Made by a program: the position numbers and the translations under genes
The notes under the pieces: generated by a model
Database searches by the model: none
Seen by the model: the letters and a program-made list of their open reading frames with translations, nothing else
What the model was told of the DNA's origin: nothing
Shown here: positions 58,492-64,000 of the stretch, one piece after another
How positions within the stretch are numbered: position 1 is the stretch's first letter
How the letters are laid out: each line of letters begins with the position of its first letter
Assembly (NCBI GenBank): GCA_037200125.1
Contig: JBBCGS010000007.1
Location: 806,001 to 870,000 of the forward strand
DNA from: JADGHX01 sp037200125
Lineage (GTDB): Bacteria > Pseudomonadota > Gammaproteobacteria > Steroidobacterales > Steroidobacteraceae
Direction of reading: 5' to 3'
DNA: 64,000 nucleotides

Positions 58492-59885
58492 GCGCAGCGC
58501 GAACGGATGAGCCGGTACACGCTGCGCACACACTGCGCTTCGGCGCCCACCGGGCGGCCGGGCCGCTCCTTCGGATTCCAGGCGTAGAGGTCGATGTGCA
58601 GCCAGCGCGGGCTCGCCGTGACGAAGCGCTCGAGGAACAACGCCGCGATCGGCGAGCCGGCGAACCCGCCGGCCGACACGTTGCCGATATCCGCGACCTT
58701 GCTCGAGAACTCGTCGTCGTAGCCGGCCCACAGCGGCATCGGCCAGATCGGATCCATCTCCTCGTCGCCAATCGCGTGGAGCGCGGCGAGCAGCTTCGCG
58801 TCGGTGGCGTACGCCGCCGGCAATTCCGGCCCCAGCGCGACGCGCGCGGCGCCGGTGAGCGTGGCGAGGTCGATCAGCAGGTCGGGCTTTTCCGCGTCGG
58901 CCTCGGCGAGCGCATCCGCGAGGACCAGGCGCCCTTCCGCATCCGTGTTACCGATTTCCACGGTGATGCCCTTGCGGGACGCAATGACGTCGCTCGGACG
59001 ATACGAGTGGCCATCGACGCTGTTCTCGACCGCCGGAATCAGCACGCGCAGTTGTACCGGCGCGTCGAGCTGCATGAGCAGCTGCGCGACGCCCAGGACG
59101 CACGCCGCGCCACCCATGTCCTTCTTCATGAGGAGCATGCCGGACGATGGCTTGATATCGAGCCCGCCGGTGTCGAAGCACACGCCCTTCCCCACCAGTG
59201 TGACCCGCAGGCCGCCGGGTTTACCCCAGCGCAGGTCGATGAGGCGGGGCTGGCGAGGGCTGCCCGCACCGACGGCATGTATGAGAGGAAACCGCTCGGC
59301 CTTCAGCTCATCCCCGACGGTGATCTTGATCGTCCCGCCGAAGCGTCTTGCGAGATCGGTGGCGGCGGCCGCCAGCTCGGCGGGGCCCATATCGTTGGCA
59401 GGCGTGTTCACGAGGTCGCGCGCCAGGGACGTGGCGGAAGCGGCAGCCTCGGCATAGGTAATGTCCGCACCGACCGGCGCGACGAGCGCGGCTCGACCCG
59501 ACGTGGGCGGCGCGCGATACCGGTTGAAGCGATAGGCGCCAACGAGCCAGCCGAGCGCGAACTGAGTTGCGGCCGCGGCCGACAGCGGCGTGGCGAGGCG
59601 ATAGGTCGCGGGAGCCAGCCGGTCGGTGAGCCCGGCGGCGTGCCAGAGCTTCAGCTCACTGGCCGACGTCAGCGCGCCCAGCCCCACCACCGCGCCCGCC
59701 GGATTGCCGAAGGCGCCCGGGAGCATGAGCACACGTTGCTTCTCGGCCAGGAAGCCGTTCGCGCGAACCCAATTCGCCACTTCGGGACTCTGCTCGGCGA
59801 GCCAGCCCGGCAGCGCGCCGTCGGTAACCAACCAGAGCGGAAGCGCACCGGTGGCGGCCGGCGCGGAGGTCTCGACGATCAGCAT
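58488..59885 (-). CDS. M17-family leucyl aminopeptidase-type peptidase
   Basis: A 465-residue enzyme. The C-terminal catalytic domain has LVGKGVCFDTGGLDIKPSSGMLLMKKDMGGAA (metal-binding Lys and Asp in K-G-V-C-F-D-T-G-G), the VDGHSYRPSDVI segment and the family signature NTDAEGRLVLADAL with metal-binding Asp and Glu. Two metal ions remove N-terminal residues from peptides. It resembles PepB-like 'leucyl aminopeptidase family' members more than PepA by size. It is transcribed away from the ilvC leader and is coupled to a DMT transporter. Confidence 0.94.
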   Translation of the reverse strand: MLIVETSAPAATGALPLWLVTDGALPGWLAEQSPEVANWVRANGFLAEKQRVLMLPGAFGNPAGAVVGLGALTSASELKLWHAAGLTDRLAPATYRLATPLSAAAATQFALGWLVGAYRFNRYRAPPTSGRAALVAPVGADITYAEAAASATSLARDLVNTPANDMGPAELAAAATDLARRFGGTIKITVGDELKAERFPLIHAVGAGSPRQPRLIDLRWGKPGGLRVTLVGKGVCFDTGGLDIKPSSGMLLMKKDMGGAACVLGVAQLLMQLDAPVQLRVLIPAVENSVDGHSYRPSDVIASRKGITVEIGNTDAEGRLVLADALAEADAEKPDLLIDLATLTGAARVALGPELPAAYATDAKLLAALHAIGDEEMDPIWPMPLWAGYDDEFSSKVADIGNVSAGGFAGSPIAALFLERFVTASPRWLHIDLYAWNPKERPGRPVGAEAQCVRSVYRLIRSRCA

Positions 59886-59960
59886 ATGAGCGAGGCGAAA
59901 ACCGGTGTCCGAGTGAAGGGGCGGGAGATTAGCGAATTTGACAGGCTGGCGCGCCTTGTG

Positions 59961-60134
59961 ATGACATCCAGCCTCACTTTTTCATGGTTTTTGAGTGCTT
60001 CGCACGTGGCATCCGCAGCAGTGACAAATGGTTCGACGATCCCCGCCGGGGGTCGTCCCGTTGTCCTGCTCGTAGTGCCCGTAGTACCGCTCCTCCTTAG
60101 GAGCGGCAAGTGCGGGGCCCTCGTTCACGCCTGA
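59961..60134 (+). CDS. ilvC operon leader peptide (Val/Leu-rich)
   Basis: A 57-codon frame too short to appear as an ordinary gene. It starts ATG 59961 and ends TGA 60132-60134. Codons 34-46 (60060-60098) read V-V-L-L-V-V-P-V-V-P-L-L-L: six Val and five Leu codons in thirteen. The run is followed by a strong hairpin and then a Rho-independent terminator just before ilvC, the arrangement of attenuators controlled by charged tRNA. A weaker alternative is that translation starts at a nearer in-frame GTG. The peptide has no expected function beyond ribosome positioning. Confidence 0.8.
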   Translation: MTSSLTFSWFLSASHVASAAVTNGSTIPAGGRPVVLLVVPVVPLLLRSGKCGALVHA

Positions 60135-60201
60135 GACCGGGCGAAAGCGAGAAGAGAAATAGAGAACCCCGCACCGGCCCAAAGCCGCTGCGGGGTTTTT
60201 T
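60087..60201 (+). promoter_or_regulatory. ilvC attenuator (pause hairpin, antiterminator, terminator)
   Basis: Stem 1: ccgctcct (60087-60094) with aggagcgg (60099-60106), a perfect 8-bp hairpin that overlaps the Leu codons. Antiterminator: tgcgggg (60111-60117) can pair with ccccgca (60167-60173). Terminator: accccgca (60166-60173) with tgcggggt (60189-60196), an inner cggc/gccg stem and six T residues ending at 60201. When ribosomes stall on Val or Leu codons the antiterminator could form; otherwise the terminator does. Confidence 0.82.
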
Positions 60202-60258
60202 GTATGCGTTCGTTAACGGGTTTCTTAGAGGTTCGATCCGAACTTGGGAGCGATTGAG

Positions 60259-61254
60259 ATGAAGCTTTACGGCCAGAAAGACGTCGACAAGAAAGCATTG
60301 AAAGGCGCCCGCATCGCCATCCTTGGCTATGGCAGCCAGGGCCGCGCGCATGCGCTGAACCTGAAAGACAGCGGGTTCGACGTGGTCGTCGGGGTACGCA
60401 AGAGTGGCGCGAGCTGGAAGAAGGCGAAGAAGGACGGCCTGGCCGTCGCGACGCCGAGCGACGCGGCCGATGGCGCCGATCTCGTGGCGCTGCTGGTCCC
60501 CGACCTTGCGCAGGAAGCGCTCTATAACGAAGTCGAGAAGCACCTGAAGAAGAACGCGGTGCTGCTGTTCGCGCACGGCTTCAACATTCACTTCAAGCAG
60601 ATCAAGCCGCGCAAGGATCTGGACGTGGTGCTGATCGCGCCGAAGGGCCCGGGCGGCCTCGTGCGTCGCCAGTATCAGGAAGGTCGCGGCGTACCCTGCC
60701 TCATCGCGGTCGCGCAGGATTCGACGGGCAAGGCCCATGCGAAGGCGCTGGGCTATGCGCACGGCATCGGCGGCACCCGCGGCGGCGTGCTCGACACGAC
60801 CTTCGCGGAAGAGACCGAGACGGATCTGTTCGGCGAACAGGCCGTGCTCTGCGGTGGCGCCACCGAGCTGGTGGTGAAGGGCTTCGAGACGCTGGTGGAA
60901 GCCGGCTATCAGCCTGAAGTCGCGTACTACGAGTGCCTGCATGAGCTGAAGCTCATCGTCGACCTGCTGCATGAAGGCGGCATCACCAAGATGCACCAGT
61001 TCATCAGCGAGACGGCCAAGTGGGGCGACCTCATCAGCGGTCCGCGCGTCGTGAACGCGAAGACCAAGAAAGAGATGGGCAAGATTCTCAAGGACATCCA
61101 GAAGGGCAAGTTCGCCAAGGAGTGGATCGCGGAGAACAAGGCCGGCAAGCCCAACTACAACAAGCTCATCCAGGCGGACTTCGATCACCCGATCGAAAAA
61201 GTGGGCCGCGACCTGCGCGCCCGCATGCCCTGGCTGAACGACAAGCGCTCGTAA
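60259..61254 (+). CDS. ilvC: ketol-acid reductoisomerase
   Basis: Start at ATG 60259 preceded by GGGAG; a GTG-like start five codons upstream is less likely. The 331-residue class I enzyme has the NADPH-binding GYGSQGRAHALNL, the DLVALLVPD segment, the FAHGFNIHF and PKGPGGLVRRQYQEGRG motifs and the metal-binding D-L-F-G-E-Q and E-x-x-x-E region in DLFGEQAVLCGG. It performs the second common step of valine, leucine and isoleucine synthesis. It is first in an ilvC-ilvA-leuA operon and is controlled by the leader attenuator. ilvG/ilvM or ilvB/ilvN are not in the window. Confidence 0.97.
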   Translation: MKLYGQKDVDKKALKGARIAILGYGSQGRAHALNLKDSGFDVVVGVRKSGASWKKAKKDGLAVATPSDAADGADLVALLVPDLAQEALYNEVEKHLKKNAVLLFAHGFNIHFKQIKPRKDLDVVLIAPKGPGGLVRRQYQEGRGVPCLIAVAQDSTGKAHAKALGYAHGIGGTRGGVLDTTFAEETETDLFGEQAVLCGGATELVVKGFETLVEAGYQPEVAYYECLHELKLIVDLLHEGGITKMHQFISETAKWGDLISGPRVVNAKTKKEMGKILKDIQKGKFAKEWIAENKAGKPNYNKLIQADFDHPIEKVGRDLRARMPWLNDKRS

Positions 61255-61285
61255 CAGACCCCGCAAACGGGAGCCAGCAGCCACC

Positions 61286-62407
61286 ATGGACATTGCCGAT
61301 CAGGCGTGGAGCTCCACCCCGACGATGGATCGGCGGCTCGGCGATGTTCACTTCGACGACATCGTCGCGGCCCGCAAGCTGCTGGCCCGCACTTTGACGC
61401 CGACGCCGCTCGTGACGCACCCGTTGCTGTCACGTCGGCTCGGCGCCGAAGTGCATGTGAAACTCGAGAACGCCGTGCCGCTGGGCTCTTTCAAGCTGCG
61501 CGGCGGTCTCAACTTCGTGGCGTCTCTCACGCCGGAAGAACGCGCTCGCGGGCTCGTTACCGCTACGCGTGGCAACCATGGGCAATCCCTCGCCTCCGCC
61601 GCCCGCACGGCCGGGGTCGCCTGCACCGTGTTCGTGCCGGCGGGCAATAACCCTGACAAGAACATGGCGATCGCCGCGCTCGGCGCGCACGTCACCATCG
61701 CGGGCCATGATTTCGATGCGGCCTGGAACGCGGCGAAGGCTTTTGCCGACGAGACCGGCGCCATCGCCGTTCACCCGTCGTGCCAGCCGAAGCTCACCGC
61801 GGGCTACGCGACCGTTGCGCTGGAGATGCTGGATCAAGCGTCCCAGCCGCTCGATACGGTCTTCGTGCCCGTGGGCGGCGGCAGTCTCGCGGCCGGCATG
61901 GGGCTCGTCTTCAAGGCTCTGTCACCGCACACGCGGGTTATCGGCGTGCAAGCCGCCGCCGCACCCGCCCTCGCCCGCGCCTGGCGCACCGGCGAGATGA
62001 ACGAATTCCCCGTCGGCGAAACCATCGCCGATGGACTCGCCACGCGCATTCCTTCACCGCAAACGGTGGAAGTCCTGCGCGAGGTGCTCGACGACGTGAT
62101 CGAAGTGAGCGAAGCCGAGATCGCCAACGCGATTCGCCTGCTCGCCGAGACGCTGCATCAAATGGCCGAAGGCGCCGGCGCCGCGGCGCTGGCGGGCGCC
62201 ATGCAACTGCATCGCCGGCTCACGCGGCAGCGCGTGGGCATCGTGCTCTCGGGCGGCAACATCACGTCGAACCAGTTGCTCAGAATCCTTCACGGCGAAG
62301 TGCTTCCTGGAGGCGTGAGAGGCTCTCAACTGCCCGGTGCGCTCGCGAACATGGAATACGGCGAGCGTTCGCTCGACCGCGACCCGGCGGGCATGACGCC
62401 GCAATGA
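61286..62407 (+). CDS. ilvA: threonine dehydratase (short form, no ACT domain)
   Basis: A 373-residue PLP enzyme with the Lys in LGSFKLRGG, TRGNHGQSLASAA, the GGGSLAAGMGL phosphate loop and SGGNITSN at the end. It makes 2-oxobutanoate from threonine for isoleucine. The C-terminal ACT-type regulatory domains of long IlvA are missing, so allosteric control by isoleucine should differ; the catabolic TdcB or serine/threonine racemase-like types have this length too. Its place between ilvC and leuA supports a biosynthetic role. Its stop codon overlaps a possible early start of leuA. Confidence 0.9.
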   Translation: MDIADQAWSSTPTMDRRLGDVHFDDIVAARKLLARTLTPTPLVTHPLLSRRLGAEVHVKLENAVPLGSFKLRGGLNFVASLTPEERARGLVTATRGNHGQSLASAARTAGVACTVFVPAGNNPDKNMAIAALGAHVTIAGHDFDAAWNAAKAFADETGAIAVHPSCQPKLTAGYATVALEMLDQASQPLDTVFVPVGGGSLAAGMGLVFKALSPHTRVIGVQAAAAPALARAWRTGEMNEFPVGETIADGLATRIPSPQTVEVLREVLDDVIEVSEAEIANAIRLLAETLHQMAEGAGAAALAGAMQLHRRLTRQRVGIVLSGGNITSNQLLRILHGEVLPGGVRGSQLPGALANMEYGERSLDRDPAGMTPQ

Positions 62408-62469
62408 CTATTACCCATGAAGTGGCTCATAAAGTGGCCGATAAAGAGAACACCAGAGGAACCCAACCA

Positions 62470-64000
62470 ATGGCTCCGAACCCAGACCCGGTGTTGATCT
62501 TCGATACCACCCTGCGCGATGGCGAGCAGGCTCCCGGCTGCAGCATGACGCGCCCGGAGAAACTCCGCGTCGCGCGCGCGCTCGCCGAGCTCGGCGTGGA
62601 TGTGATCGAAGCCGGGTTCCCCGCCGCCTCGCGTGGCGACTGGGAGAGCGTCAACTCCGTGGCCCGCGAGATTCAGGGCGCGATCATTTGCGGCCTCGCC
62701 CGCTGCAACAAGGACGACATCGAGCTGGCCGCGAAGGCCTTGAAGGATGCGCCCAGGCATCGCATCCACGTGTTTCTCGCGACGAGCGCCATTCATCGCC
62801 AGTACAAGCTCAACATGGCGGAGGAGCAGATCCTCAGGACGGCCGTTGATGGCGTGAAGATGGCTCGCGACTTGTGCGAAGACGTCGAGTTCTCGCCGGA
62901 AGACGCGTCCCGCACGGAGCTCGAGTTTCTTGCGCAGGTTGTCGAAGCCGCCATCGACGCGGGCGCGACGACCGTGAATATTCCGGACACGGTGGGCTAC
63001 ACCGTGCCCGATGAGTTCGCCGAGCTGTTCCGCTACCTGCGCAAGAACGTGCGCGGGATCGAGCGCGCGCGGCTTTCGGTTCACTGCCACGACGATCTCG
63101 GCATGGCCGTCGCGAACAGCCTCACGGCCGTGGTCGCCGGCGCGCGCCAGATCGAGTGCACCATCAACGGCATCGGCGAGCGCGCGGGTAACTGCTCGCT
63201 CGAGGAAGTGGTCATGGCGATGCGTACGCGCGACGCGTTCTTCAACGTGCGCACGAACATCCAGACCACCCGCCTCTACCCGACCTCCCGTCTCGTCTCG
63301 AACATCACCGGCATGCCGGTACCGCGCAATAAAGCGGTAGTGGGCGAGAACGCCTTTGCGCACGAGAGCGGCATCCATCAGCACGGCATGCTCAAGCACG
63401 CTTCGACGTATGAAATCATGCGGCCCGAAGACGTTGGGCTGGCTCGCACGACGCTCGTGCTCGGCAAGCACAGCGGCCGCCATGCGTTCCGTGATCGCGT
63501 CAAGCAGCTCGGCTTCGAGCTCGACGACATCGAGTTCAACCGCGTGTTCGAAGAGTTCAAGGCGCTCGCGGACAAGAAGAAAGAGCTGTTCGATGGCGAC
63601 ATCGAAGCGCTCGTGCTGCGCGCCGAAGGCTCGGCGTCGGGCCCGTGGACGCTCGCTGGCCTCAAGACCGCGACCGACAGCGCCAATCCCGCAGCCGAGG
63701 CGACGGTCCGCCTCGAGCATTCGGACGGCCGCGTCGCCGAGCGCACCGTCACGGGCGATGGCCCGGTGGACGCGGCGTTCAAGGCGATCGAGGCCGCGAC
63801 CGGCATCAATGTGGTCCTGCGCAAGTTCGAAGTGCGCGGCGTGACGGAAGGTGAGGATGCGCAGGGCGAGGCCATCGTGTACGTCGAGTACAATCAGCGC
63901 ACCTATCGGGGCTCGAGCGTCAGCACCAACATCGTCGAATCGAGCTCCAAGGCCTTCCTCGAAGTGATCAATCGAATCGAGCTTGCGATCAAGACCGGCG
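62470..64000 (+). CDS. leuA: 2-isopropylmalate synthase, 3' end missing
   Basis: Truncated by the window edge; 510 codons are visible. ATG 62470 is preferred, since AGAGGA lies 9 bases upstream; an in-frame ATG at 62404 overlapping the ilvA stop is the alternative. The catalytic barrel begins LIFDTTLRDGEQAPGCSM and has NIPDTVGYTVPDEF, HCHDDLGMAVANSL, NGIGERAGNCSLEE and GENAFAHESGIHQHG. The C-terminal LeuA dimer/regulatory domain, which binds leucine for feedback inhibition, starts near residue 400 and continues off the end. It commits 2-oxoisovalerate to leucine synthesis, so ilvC, ilvA and leuA together serve all three branched-chain amino acids. Confidence 0.96.
   Translation, partial: MAPNPDPVLIFDTTLRDGEQAPGCSMTRPEKLRVARALAELGVDVIEAGFPAASRGDWESVNSVAREIQGAIICGLARCNKDDIELAAKALKDAPRHRIHVFLATSAIHRQYKLNMAEEQILRTAVDGVKMARDLCEDVEFSPEDASRTELEFLAQVVEAAIDAGATTVNIPDTVGYTVPDEFAELFRYLRKNVRGIERARLSVHCHDDLGMAVANSLTAVVAGARQIECTINGIGERAGNCSLEEVVMAMRTRDAFFNVRTNIQTTRLYPTSRLVSNITGMPVPRNKAVVGENAFAHESGIHQHGMLKHASTYEIMRPEDVGLARTTLVLGKHSGRHAFRDRVKQLGFELDDIEFNRVFEEFKALADKKKELFDGDIEALVLRAEGSASGPWTLAGLKTATDSANPAAEATVRLEHSDGRVAERTVTGDGPVDAAFKAIEAATGINVVLRKFEVRGVTEGEDAQGEAIVYVEYNQRTYRGSSVSTNIVESSSKAFLEVINRIELAIKTG

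Noticed and set aside
58596..60134. A 512-residue plus-strand frame over the M17 peptidase gene
   Set aside because: All but its last 57 codons are antisense to the peptidase; only that tail (59961-60134) is kept, as the leader peptide.
60225..60246. tRNA-like T-loop (ggttcgatccgaac) before ilvC
   Set aside because: No cloverleaf can be formed around it; it is part of the leader downstream of the attenuator.

Overview
The window is about 64 kb of GC-rich, densely coding chromosomal DNA from a Gammaproteobacterium, most likely near the Xanthomonadales/Nevskiales (Steroidobacter-like) branch. The evidence is the fabD-fabG-acpP-fabF/pabC/mltG/tmk/holB/pilZ cluster, an xps-like type II secretion block, a tonB-exbB-exbD-exbD-TPR locus and an ilvC-ilvA-leuA operon. 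This placement is inferred from gene order and protein resemblance; no database search was possible. No rRNA, tRNA, CRISPR array, prophage or transposase gene was seen.

Layout. 1-10.9 kb: the end of a sirtuin gene, a degenerate GGDEF/EAL protein, a secreted subtilase ending in nine GYTWSR-type repeats, and a large propeller-type hybrid histidine kinase overlapping a REC-GGDEF-EAL regulator, which together suggest a phosphorelay with c-di-GMP output. 10.9-19.2 kb: CstA with YbdD, a YedK-like DNA-protein crosslink protein, a small unknown gene, a TIR-like protein divergent from an endonuclease/exonuclease/phosphatase protein, a FadJ-like beta-oxidation enzyme and a cAMP-binding-like/rhodanese fusion. 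19.2-28.2 kb, minus strand: pilZ, holB, tmk, mltG, pabC, pabB, fabF, acpP, fabG, fabD. 28.2-34.7 kb: a rhombosortase divergent from gspGHIJKLMN. 34.7-35.3 kb: a ccdAB toxin-antitoxin pair with a palindromic operator. 35.4-42.7 kb: an AddA/AddB-like helicase-nuclease pair and alaA. 42.9-46.8 kb: a long inverted repeat and an oppBCDF transporter operon broken by many single-base frameshifts. 47.1-49.7 kb: an IclR-type regulator and etfBA. 49.9-55.3 kb: two paralogous TPR genes (both frameshifted) around a peroxiredoxin, downstream of tonB-exbB-exbD-exbD. 55.5-64 kb: ilvD, a DMT transporter, an M17 aminopeptidase, then a leader peptide with attenuator controlling ilvC-ilvA-leuA (leuA runs off the end).

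The clearest unexpected signals are: (1) a classical translation-coupled attenuator in front of ilvC with a Val/Leu-rich leader peptide; (2) a repeated 24-base palindrome arm at three loci, one of which has entered the 3' end of tmk beside four 15-bp tandem repeats and extends the protein; at another, the arms enclose an intrinsic terminator after etfA; (3) the aromatic hexapeptide repeat tail of the subtilase; (4) a rhombosortase beside a type II secretion block that lacks gspC, D, E and F; and (5) clustered frameshifts in opp and in the TPR genes, which may be real decay or assembly error.
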